Positions 1 through 5,818 of a stretch of DNA of 9,007 nucleotides are shown one piece after another. The position numbers and the translations under genes are program-made. Every line of letters begins with the position of its first letter. Position 1 is the stretch's first letter. Origin of the DNA: Lachnospiraceae bacterium (lineage in GTDB: Bacteria > Bacillota > Clostridia > Lachnospirales > Lachnospiraceae); contig DPZM01000099.1 of the NCBI GenBank assembly GCA_003535955.1, forward strand, positions 1 to 9,007, given 5' to 3'. The notes under the pieces are model-generated. The model was given only the letters and a program-made list of their open reading frames with translations, had not been told where the DNA came from and ran no database searches.

Positions 1-2
1 TT

Positions 3-608
3 AACGGAGTCGACACAAGACTTCTCGAAAACATGGATGGTTTTACAGGTGCCGGCAGGGATAAGAATATGGTCTTTACGATAGGCGGCGGTATGCCAAG
101 GAAGAAGATAAAGCATATATGCGCAGCTGTAGAGCTAATAAACAGAAAGGCGGGAGAACATAGGCTTAAGCTTGTTGTGGTTGGCGATAAGGGAAAGGAT
201 GATGAGACGATTAATTCCTATCCTTTTGTGGAAAACCTGGGTCTGGTTGATTCTGCAATAGCAAGGGGGCTTTACAGGGAGGCTTCGCTTTTTGTACAGA
301 ATTCATGTTTTGAGACCTTCGGCCTGGCGCCGATGGAGGCTCTTGTGAACGGATGCAGTGTCCTTATGTCCAAGGAAACGGGAGCGATCGAGTTATTTAG
401 GGAGCTTGAGGACGGAGACGTTATTGATAACTGGTATGATGATGCTGAAATAGCACTTAAGATAGAAGCTCTGCTGAAAAAGAGTAATGCTGCAAGGCTG
501 ACACAGAGTTTTGATAAGGAGTCATCTTCGTGGGAAAAAAGAACGATGGAATTATGGAAGAAACTTCAGGATCTTCTGACAGAAAAAAGAACAGCCGCCG
601 GGAAGTGA
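3..608 (+). CDS. Glycosyltransferase family 4 (GT-B fold), C-terminal half, 5' end outside window
   Basis: The reading frame is open from the first complete codon, so the gene is cut by the window edge; the ATG at 33 is internal. Its first residues, NGVDT, are the motif found at the junction of the two Rossmann domains in GT4 enzymes (typically 'NGVD...F'). The 201 codons present cover the nucleotide-sugar-binding C-terminal domain. A strand and glycine turn (FTIGGGMPRKK) is followed by LKLVVVGD and the hallmark E-x7-E motif, ETFGLAPME, at 312-338, in which the glutamates contact the donor sugar nucleotide. Full GT4 proteins are about 350-400 residues, so roughly half is missing. The enzyme should act at the cytoplasmic membrane face, adding one sugar to a lipid-linked glycan. 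Donor and acceptor cannot be told. It overlaps the next gene, which suggests a shared transcript. Confidence 0.9.
   Translation, partial: NGVDTRLLENMDGFTGAGRDKNMVFTIGGGMPRKKIKHICAAVELINRKAGEHRLKLVVVGDKGKDDETINSYPFVENLGLVDSAIARGLYREASLFVQNSCFETFGLAPMEALVNGCSVLMSKETGAIELFRELEDGDVIDNWYDDAEIALKIEALLKKSNAARLTQSFDKESSSWEKRTMELWKKLQDLLTEKRTAAGK
516..521 (+). promoter_or_regulatory. Shine-Dalgarno AAGGAG supporting a GTG start at 530
   Basis: AAGGAG lies 8 nt before GTG 530, inside the upstream glycosyltransferase gene (codons for DKES). It is the only strong ribosome-binding sequence near the candidate starts GTG 530, ATG 554 and GTG 605. Because AAG GAG is also ordinary Lys-Glu coding, it may be coincidental. 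Confidence 0.45.
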
Positions 609-1813
609 TAAACTTCTCTGTTATGCTTGTCATGTTTATTATATATGTACTGACCTTCACGGTGCCCAGGTTCTACGATATGATAAATATTGTATATCCA
701 TACGCCGGACTGGTGAATTTTCTTATACTTATCATCCTTTTTGCCAATAATGTGATATTTGGTGAAGAGGATGGAAAGACTTTACTCACCCTGCTTGATA
801 TAAGGGATAAAGGAAACCGTGAAGTGTACCTGCTTTCACTTATTATCCTTATATCGGGGATCAATCTGTTTGCGGTTAATTCCGGTAAAGGTGCTTTCTT
901 CGTGCCTGCCAATTTCGTGCTTATCTGGTATCTGTCCGATAAAATGTATATAAATCAAAGACAGCTCAGGATTTTTGCGGGCCTGTATATGGGATTCCTT
1001 CTTTTTTATCTTTTTTTCTCATATCCAAGACTCTTTACAACTTTTGAGAATTATAAATATAATACAAACACGGCGGCTACCTTTACGATTTATACCCTGC
1101 TGTGCGCCTTTATCCTGCTTGAAATCCTGTACGACTCCACACCTCTTATCGGCCTCTTTATGGTTATGATCCTTTTGAAGGGTTTCCAGTTGTCCCTGTG
1201 GCACAGGGCAAGGGGCGCCTTCATCATGCTTATATTGTTTATGATCTTCAGATATATTGTCCCAAAGAGATGGTGGGAAAATAAGATCTTTTATCGGCTG
1301 TTGTACTTTTTTGCAACATTTGGCTCGCTGGCATTTGTGGGTCTGTATGTGCTGATAGGTACCACCGGTGCCAACTTCAAGCTTCCTTTTTTCTACAAGG
1401 AGGTATTCTCGGGAAGGGAGGCCATATGGCAGGAGCTGTTTACCCTGCTTGTAAATAAAGATAAACCCTATATGCTTTTTACCGGTATAGGGACCAATTT
1501 CGAGCTTAAGAGCTTCTTTGAGAAGAATGTTCATAATGCCATGTATAACTTCCTTGTTATCCATGGAATCCTGGTTTTTGCCGGGATCGTGTATTTTATC
1601 TGCAAACGGCTGAAGGCTTTTCATGCAAAGCTTAAGGATAACAGGGTTATCCTGTGTGCCATGTGTGCCTTGATGGCGGTATTTTTCGAATCCTGGTTTG
1701 ATGTTGATATCATATGGGCCGATTATGCCATTAACCTGATATTTCTTCTGTGCGTTATCAATTCGGCTGCTTCCCCCTCTAAGGGGAAAAACAGGATAAA
1801 TGAAGGTGGATGA
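530..1813 (+). CDS. Wzy / O-antigen-ligase-like polytopic membrane protein (copy 1)
   Basis: The gene encodes 427 residues with about ten or more hydrophobic segments after a basic cytoplasmic head. Landmarks of the Wzy_C/O-antigen ligase superfamily are visible: an Arg motif WHRARGAF at residues 224-231, SGREAIW at 294-300, GIG at 319-321 and VHN at 334-336. In that superfamily, conserved Arg and His residues on the outer face serve polymerisation or ligation of undecaprenyl-linked glycans. The likely role is joining repeat units outside the membrane after flipping; polymerase and ligase cannot be told apart from sequence. Start choice: GTG 530 has a good Shine-Dalgarno, ATG 554 is the alternative, and GTG 605 would give a 4-nt GTGA overlap. 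The head RKKNSRREVIN resembles the head RKSNRRTAVGN of the related protein at 3318, which favours 530 or 554. It overlaps the glycosyltransferase by 55-79 nt, and the flippase begins 8 nt after its stop. Confidence 0.8.
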   Translation: MGKKNDGIMEETSGSSDRKKNSRREVINFSVMLVMFIIYVLTFTVPRFYDMINIVYPYAGLVNFLILIILFANNVIFGEEDGKTLLTLLDIRDKGNREVYLLSLIILISGINLFAVNSGKGAFFVPANFVLIWYLSDKMYINQRQLRIFAGLYMGFLLFYLFFSYPRLFTTFENYKYNTNTAATFTIYTLLCAFILLEILYDSTPLIGLFMVMILLKGFQLSLWHRARGAFIMLILFMIFRYIVPKRWWENKIFYRLLYFFATFGSLAFVGLYVLIGTTGANFKLPFFYKEVFSGREAIWQELFTLLVNKDKPYMLFTGIGTNFELKSFFEKNVHNAMYNFLVIHGILVFAGIVYFICKRLKAFHAKLKDNRVILCAMCALMAVFFESWFDVDIIWADYAINLIFLLCVINSAASPSKGKNRINEGG

Positions 1814-1821
1814 GGTGAAAA

Positions 1822-3297
1822 ATGTCAGACACTAAATCCAACTATAAATATTTTGCCGGAAATCTGGCACTCTTTACGATCAGTAATTTTGTGTCCAAAA
1901 TATTGGTCTTTTTACTTGTCCCCTTCTATACAAATGTTTTAAGTACAGCCGACTATGGTATAGCGGATGTGATGCAGACAACCCTGCTGCTTTTGGTGCC
2001 CGCTCTTACAATAAACATGGGGGAGGCTGCTCTTCGCTACGGAATAGACAGGAGTGATAAGAGACATGATATATTTAAGATAGGGCTTAAATATGTTTCG
2101 CTTGCAGGCATTTTTGTTACCCTTATCTGCGGTATAGGATGTTTTTTTGTTAAGCTTTCGGTAAGGTGGTATCTTTTCCTGTTTATTTTCCTGTTTATAA
2201 CAAACTGCTTTTACGAATTTCTCATTCTCTTTTTTCAGGGCTGTGAACAGACGAAGATCGTTGTATGCGGAAGTGTATTTTCGACGGTCATTCTTATTGC
2301 AGGCAATATATTCTTCCTGCTTGTGGTGAAGACAGGCCTTAACGGCTACCTTCTGTCACAGATGCTTGCGTTTTTATCGGCTGCGATGCTTATGATCGTT
2401 CTTGGAAGGAAAACTGTACCTGAAGCAGTAAGCCTGGGATCCGGGAAAAACAGGGATGAAGTAAAAGATGATAAGGATTTCGAGAAGGAGCTTGTCGGCT
2501 ACGGAATTCCCATGATAGCTTATTCTACAGGGAGCTGGATAAACAATGCGGCAGACAGGTATCTGGTGTCACTTATAAAGGGAGTGGCTGTAAACGGAGT
2601 ATATGGAATTGCCTATAAGATTCCGGCTATACTGACCGTATTTCAGAGGATATTTGCCCAGAGCTGGCAGATGTCGGCGACTAAGAGCTACGGAAAAGAT
2701 AACAGCAGGGAATTTTTCTCAACCATGTATAAGGGATATAATACCTTTATGGTGGCCGGATGTTCATTCCTGATCCTCATTGTAAGGCCGATTGCATACT
2801 TTATGTTCAGGAAAGATTTCTACACTGCCTGGATCTACGTTCCGCCCTTGCTTATTTCGGTTGTTTTCGGCGCTATGACCGGATTTCTTGGATCCATATG
2901 CCTTGCATATAAGGATTCAAAGGCAATGGGATGGGCAACGGGGATCGGAGCCGCATTAAACATAGTATTGAATCTTATACTGATCCCGGCATTTTCTGCC
3001 ATGGGAGCAGCGGTCGCCACGGCCGTATCGTATTTCACCATGTACTTTCTGGCATACCTTAAAGTATCGAAATATGTGAAGCTCGATATTAAGCCTGCCC
3101 GGGATTATGCAGCATATTTACTTCTTGTTATCGAGGCGGCGATAATGGTCGCAGGCGAAGGCTTGCAGCTGTCATATATGTCGGTGTATATTGTCTGCGG
3201 AATAATATTAGTTCTTATTTTGCTTATTTATTTAAGATTGTTCATAAACATTGCAGGTCAGCTTATAAAGCCTTCCCCTAAAAGGCAAAAAATGTAG
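1822..3297 (+). CDS. Wzx-type polysaccharide flippase (MOP/PST superfamily)
   Basis: The product has 491 residues and is strongly hydrophobic, with about 12-14 predicted membrane segments, the usual size for Wzx/MVF-type flippases of the MOP superfamily. The N-terminus is characteristic: FTISNFVSKILVFLLVPFYT, then the STADYGIAD loop and a segment with GEAALRYG. A second related half begins near residue 222 (ELVGYGIPMIAYSTGSWINN, then ADRYLVSLIKG and a YGIAYKIP stretch), as expected for the two-lobed transporter fold. The two lobes are joined by a charged cytoplasmic loop (GSGKNRDEVKDDKDFEKE). It should move an undecaprenyl-pyrophosphate-linked oligosaccharide from the inner to the outer leaflet. 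ATG 1822 is preceded by TGAGGTGAAAA, and the upstream stop codon lies inside this ribosome-binding region, so translation is probably coupled. The gene sits between two Wzy/ligase-like genes, which supports a Wzx/Wzy-type export pathway. The exact glycan cannot be inferred. Confidence 0.9.
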   Translation: MSDTKSNYKYFAGNLALFTISNFVSKILVFLLVPFYTNVLSTADYGIADVMQTTLLLLVPALTINMGEAALRYGIDRSDKRHDIFKIGLKYVSLAGIFVTLICGIGCFFVKLSVRWYLFLFIFLFITNCFYEFLILFFQGCEQTKIVVCGSVFSTVILIAGNIFFLLVVKTGLNGYLLSQMLAFLSAAMLMIVLGRKTVPEAVSLGSGKNRDEVKDDKDFEKELVGYGIPMIAYSTGSWINNAADRYLVSLIKGVAVNGVYGIAYKIPAILTVFQRIFAQSWQMSATKSYGKDNSREFFSTMYKGYNTFMVAGCSFLILIVRPIAYFMFRKDFYTAWIYVPPLLISVVFGAMTGFLGSICLAYKDSKAMGWATGIGAALNIVLNLILIPAFSAMGAAVATAVSYFTMYFLAYLKVSKYVKLDIKPARDYAAYLLLVIEAAIMVAGEGLQLSYMSVYIVCGIILVLILLIYLRLFINIAGQLIKPSPKRQKM

Positions 3298-3317
3298 GTT
3301 GTAAAAACACGGAAATC

Positions 3318-4511
3318 ATGGAAATAGCAAGGAAGAGTAACAGGAGAACAGCGGTGGGAAATGCCGCGATAATTACATCGGTATTTGTGCTTACGACACT
3401 TTACTGGCACTTTTATTCGTGGTATCAGGTTCTGGCACCCTACGGAACGCTTATTGCGACCGCTGGTCTTGTTGTGGCGCTGTTTTGTTATGTGGATGTT
3501 GCGGAGATGATCAGGGATCCTGCCTTTCTTCTTATGGCCGCGGCTGACACGGTAGCCCTTATCAATCTTTTTATGATCGGGTCGGGTAAGGGAGCTTTTC
3601 TTACAGTATTCGATTATCTCATGATCCTGTATCTTGCAAACAAGATAACCCTATCTGGAAAGTGGGCTCTGATATCGGCAGGTTACATCGGCTTTTTCTT
3701 TATCTACTGGACAGTTGATGTTAAGGGATACTTCAAGGGATACAATACCAACTATGGCGGTCTTATCCTTATCACAGGCTTTTTCTTCGTGATATATCTG
3801 ATGGAATATTTAAGGAACTATCTTATTGGTGTAAAGGGTAAAGAGAAAGCAAAATGGCTTATCCTTGTGAACCTTCTTATCTTTTTCTGGGGATATAAGA
3901 TCATTGCATGGTACAGGAGCAGATGTGCACTCTTAGGACTTGTTGCCTTCGCTGTCCTTATTCTTATTCCCGTAAAGATTTGGAAAAATAAGGTGTTTTA
4001 CCTTATCGTCACCCTGGGGACAACGGTTGGCTCCGTATTATTCACCCTCTTGTATGTGTGGCTCGGATACATGAAGGATACCTTCCGTGTACGTATCTTC
4101 TATAAGGATATTATATCAGGCAGGGAGGAGATATGGTCTGAACTGTGGAGTGCCTTTGTAAAACAGCCTGTCACAGGGATCGGTTCGTCATATGAGATGC
4201 AGCTTGACTGGCTTAACGGCCTGTTTGAAGTTCACAACGGACTTCTTGATATACTTATAGTCCATGGGGTTGCCGTATTTACGGTAACGATCGTATTTCT
4301 CATAAAGAGGTTCCTTGAACTGCATGAGGCAAGCTGCTCATCACACGTTAATAAATGTGCCATGGCAGGGGTGTTCGCCATGATGCTTCCGGCCTTTATG
4401 GAAAATTTTATTATCGTTCCGCCGTTTTCACTGATCTTTCTTATCCTTATCTGCGAAGTGAAACAGGGGGACGGTTCCTCGGTTCATTTCTATAGTAAAC
4501 GAAATAAGTAA
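3318..4511 (+). CDS. Wzy / O-antigen-ligase-like polytopic membrane protein (copy 2)
   Basis: This 397-residue multi-spanning protein is related to the one at 530-1813. Shared blocks in the same order are SGKGAF (residues 89-94), YNTN (142-145), an Arg motif WYRSRCAL (198-205), WKNKVFY, FYKDIISGREEIW (261-273), GIG (287-289) and EVHNGLLDILIVHG (304-317). The Arg motifs, GR..IW and HN are the conserved elements of the Wzy_C/O-antigen ligase superfamily, so it probably polymerises or ligates the exported glycan on the outer face. ATG 3318 has only a weak ribosome-binding sequence. An in-frame GTG at 3354 has an AGGAG 7 nt ahead and would give 385 residues. The basic head RKSNRR matches the head of copy 1, which argues for 3318. 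The gene begins 20 nt after the flippase. Its last codons, encoding YSKRNK, are the left arm of a perfect inverted repeat. Confidence 0.8.
   Translation: MEIARKSNRRTAVGNAAIITSVFVLTTLYWHFYSWYQVLAPYGTLIATAGLVVALFCYVDVAEMIRDPAFLLMAAADTVALINLFMIGSGKGAFLTVFDYLMILYLANKITLSGKWALISAGYIGFFFIYWTVDVKGYFKGYNTNYGGLILITGFFFVIYLMEYLRNYLIGVKGKEKAKWLILVNLLIFFWGYKIIAWYRSRCALLGLVAFAVLILIPVKIWKNKVFYLIVTLGTTVGSVLFTLLYVWLGYMKDTFRVRIFYKDIISGREEIWSELWSAFVKQPVTGIGSSYEMQLDWLNGLFEVHNGLLDILIVHGVAVFTVTIVFLIKRFLELHEASCSSHVNKCAMAGVFAMMLPAFMENFIIVPPFSLIFLILICEVKQGDGSSVHFYSKRNK
3342..3346 (+). promoter_or_regulatory. AGGAG, possible ribosome-binding site for an alternative GTG start at 3354
   Basis: AGGAG lies 7 nt before the in-frame GTG at 3354, while ATG 3318 has no convincing Shine-Dalgarno. 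Because AGG AGA codes for the Arg pair that is conserved in the paralogous protein, the sequence may simply be arginine codons. Confidence 0.25.
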
Positions 4512-4525
4512 TTTCGTTTACTATA
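4491..4525. terminator. Perfect 15-bp inverted repeat at the end of the polysaccharide operon; possible terminator
   Basis: TATAGTAAACGAAAT (4491-4505) and its exact reverse complement (4511-4525) flank a 5-base loop AAGTA. The TAA stop of the preceding gene begins in the loop and ends on the first base of the right arm. The position at an operon end fits a transcription terminator. However, the stem is AT-rich and the following bases, ATAATCTTTATT, are not a proper T-tract, so termination would be inefficient or of another kind. It could also stabilise the mRNA 3' end or be a protein or recombination site. Confidence 0.5.
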
Positions 4526-4535
4526 ATAATCTTTA

Positions 4536-4564
4536 TTGATAAAACCATGGAAATATAGTATAAT
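4536..4564 (+). promoter_or_regulatory. SigA-type promoter for the 296-residue acidic protein gene
   Basis: A -35 element TTGATA (4536-4541) and a perfect -10 element TATAAT (4559-4564) are separated by 17 bases, the ideal spacing for the housekeeping sigma factor. Transcription should begin near 4571, leaving a leader of about 120 nt before ATG 4693. The 11-mer TATAATAAAAT containing this -10 recurs at 5739-5749 ahead of the next operon. Confidence 0.75.
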
Positions 4565-4568
4565 AAAA

Positions 4569-4590
4569 TCACATAAGTATATCTATGTGA
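4569..4590. repeat. Inverted repeat TCACATA-N8-TATGTGA at the predicted transcription start
   Basis: The perfect 7-bp arms at 4569-4575 and 4584-4590 are separated by 8 bases and begin 4 bases after the -10 box. This position suits a repressor operator or a small hairpin at the 5' end of the mRNA. No regulator gene lies in the window, and short AT-rich dyads can arise by chance. Confidence 0.35.
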
Positions 4591-4679
4591 CGATATGTAT
4601 AGATAGTACAAATACAAAGAACATATACAAGATATTGTGGTTTGTTTTGTGGGGAATGGCTACGTTTAACCGAAATAAC

Positions 4680-4686
4680 GGAGGTG
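4680..4686 (+). promoter_or_regulatory. Shine-Dalgarno GGAGGTG fixing the start at ATG 4693
   Basis: GGAGGTG ends 6 nt before ATG 4693. The frame is open further upstream to a TTG at 4642, but that codon has no comparable ribosome-binding site, so 4693 is the start. Confidence 0.85.
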
Positions 4687-4692
4687 AAAGGT

Positions 4693-5583
4693 ATGAAAAT
4701 AAGTCCGATAAATGAAATGATGCCTGCATACAGAGACATAAAACCCGTAGATAACAGAGAGATTGAGATACAGATCGAGAAGGTGGGAGCCGGGGCAGAA
4801 CCCAAGGGTTTGGAGCCGGCGAAAGACCAGCCTGCCGTAAAACCCGAAATTAATGACGGGCGTGAGACCATAGGAGTAAGCAGGGACGGAGATCAGGCCA
4901 GGGCAAGCAGGGAAGCAATGGAAAGTATCAGTGAAGGTCTGGTTATGAGAAAGCCCGTGGAAGTAAGGCCTGAGGATGCCGAAAAAGCGGGAAGGACCGG
5001 CAATGAGGATAAGGCTGATCCCGGTAAGGTTAGTTCGCTTCTGTCTTATTCCAAGGATGAACTGGAGCGTCTGTACTTACAGGGCGAGATAAACAGCAAC
5101 CAGTTGGATAAGGAACTTGAACGCCGTGAAGAAGTAAGGGGCGAGAAGAACGATGCCAGAATGGCTGAAATCAACGATGAAAAGGAAGAAAAGGAGACCA
5201 ATGAGGAAGCTGCCCGTACAATGGAGGACAGGAGAGAGTACGGAGTTAATGAGGTCACAAAGAGAGACAATGAGGTTGTAAGCACCAACAAAGAGATAAG
5301 TGACAAGCGGGCAAATGAAGCGGCTGTCCAAAACGAAGAGGAGAGGGACGAGGCAAATGAGAATCCGACGGTCACAAATGAAGCTGATGAAAACAGGAAA
5401 CGTATAATCACTGAGGAAATGGGACTTGATAATGAATTTATAGAAAAGATGGAGGTCCTGGCCAGTGCCGAGGAAAATGACAGGATCACATCGGAAGCTC
5501 TTGATAGGGCAGTAGAGAACGGACGGCTTAAGGTGATGCAGGAGGTTCTGGGAGTCGATCCGGCAACCGCGAGTGAGGTATGA
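4693..5583 (+). CDS. Acidic, Asn/Glu-rich hydrophilic protein of unknown function
   Basis: I do not recognise this 296-residue protein. It has no signal peptide or membrane segment and no cysteine, and is dominated by Glu, Asp, Lys, Arg and Asn, so it is probably cytoplasmic. Residues 1-30 (MKISPINEMMPAYRDIKPVD...) look ordered; about 31-112 is low-complexity and probably flexible. Residues 117-145 (YSKDELERLYLQGEINSNQL, then DKELERR) resemble a short helical hairpin of SHOCT type (hydrophobic L..L then G-x-I-x-x-x-x-L), which is suggestive only. Residues 146-237 are a charged helix-prone stretch with Asn-Glu pairs recurring every 6-9 residues. Residues 237-296 (ITEEMGLDNEFIEKMEVLAS onward) look like a small folded helical domain. 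The gene has its own promoter, leader and terminator, so it is a monocistronic unit between the export and acylation operons. A structural, scaffold or regulatory role is possible but unproven. Confidence 0.8.
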   Translation: MKISPINEMMPAYRDIKPVDNREIEIQIEKVGAGAEPKGLEPAKDQPAVKPEINDGRETIGVSRDGDQARASREAMESISEGLVMRKPVEVRPEDAEKAGRTGNEDKADPGKVSSLLSYSKDELERLYLQGEINSNQLDKELERREEVRGEKNDARMAEINDEKEEKETNEEAARTMEDRREYGVNEVTKRDNEVVSTNKEISDKRANEAAVQNEEERDEANENPTVTNEADENRKRIITEEMGLDNEFIEKMEVLASAEENDRITSEALDRAVENGRLKVMQEVLGVDPATASEV

Positions 5584-5642
5584 TCAGCCGGATCAGAGAG
5601 CGGATCGGTACATAAAACGGAAAAAAGGTTGAATTTAATTGA

Positions 5643-5678
5643 GGTTCCGGCAGATTTGCCGGGACCTTTCTTGCATTT
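5643..5678 (+). terminator. Rho-independent terminator after the acidic protein gene
   Basis: GGTTCCGGCA (5643-5652) pairs with TGCCGGGACC (5657-5666) around the loop GATT, giving a 10-bp GC-rich stem with one G-U pair. It is followed by TTTCTTGCATTT. It lies 60 nt after the stop at 5583 and separates this gene from the next operon. Confidence 0.8.
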
Positions 5679-5738
5679 GATATGAAAATCCAGTAAAATA
5701 CATAGAGTTGTCTGCGATCAGAGATTAAAATATCCGGT

Positions 5739-5744
5739 TATAAT
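5739..5744 (+). promoter_or_regulatory. Possible -10 element of the acylation operon promoter
   Basis: TATAAT at 5739-5744 sits about 75 nt before ATG 5819 and after the upstream terminator, where a promoter is needed. No good -35 is visible at 16-18 bases upstream (the sequence there is GATCAG-like), so the promoter may be weak or activator-dependent. The rest of 5667-5818 is AT-rich and shows no gene. Confidence 0.35.
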
Positions 5745-5818
5745 AAAATGATGTCTTATATAAAGCAAAAGATAAAATATGAAATTTTCATCATAAGGAT
5801 ATCGGAAGGAGGCGGGGC

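Noticed and set aside
1000..1020. Runs of T (T6 and T7) in the first Wzy-like gene, with similar T7 runs in the flippase gene, as possible phase-variation tracts.
   Set aside because: The tracts are short, the genes are intact, and Phe/Leu-rich membrane proteins in AT-leaning genomes commonly contain TTT/CTT runs.
1019..1624. Long antisense open frame (201 codons) on the - strand.
   Set aside because: It lies opposite a convincing membrane protein gene, has no plausible start signal or family resemblance, and is a coding shadow.
1633..1653. TAAGGATAACAGGGTTAT, resembling the I-SceI homing endonuclease site (16 of 18 bases), within an 8-bp inverted repeat AGGATAAC-AGG-GTTATCCT.
   Set aside because: It lies inside conserved-looking coding sequence of the first Wzy-like gene, no intron or endonuclease gene is present, and the match is most simply chance.
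4591..4679. Leader of the acidic protein gene considered as a riboswitch.
   Set aside because: It is AT-rich with no conserved riboswitch core that I can recognise and no terminator or sequestering stem before the ribosome-binding site.
5046..5489. Serine- and phenylalanine-rich antisense open frame opposite the acidic protein gene.
   Set aside because: Its composition is simply the complement of Glu/Lys/Asn-rich codons; no ribosome-binding site or promoter supports it.
5557..5594. Inverted repeat GATCCGGC / GCCGGATC around the stop codon of the acidic protein gene, with several GATC tetramers nearby.
   Set aside because: The arms are only 8 bp with a 22-base gap, and a better terminator follows at 5643; probably not functional.
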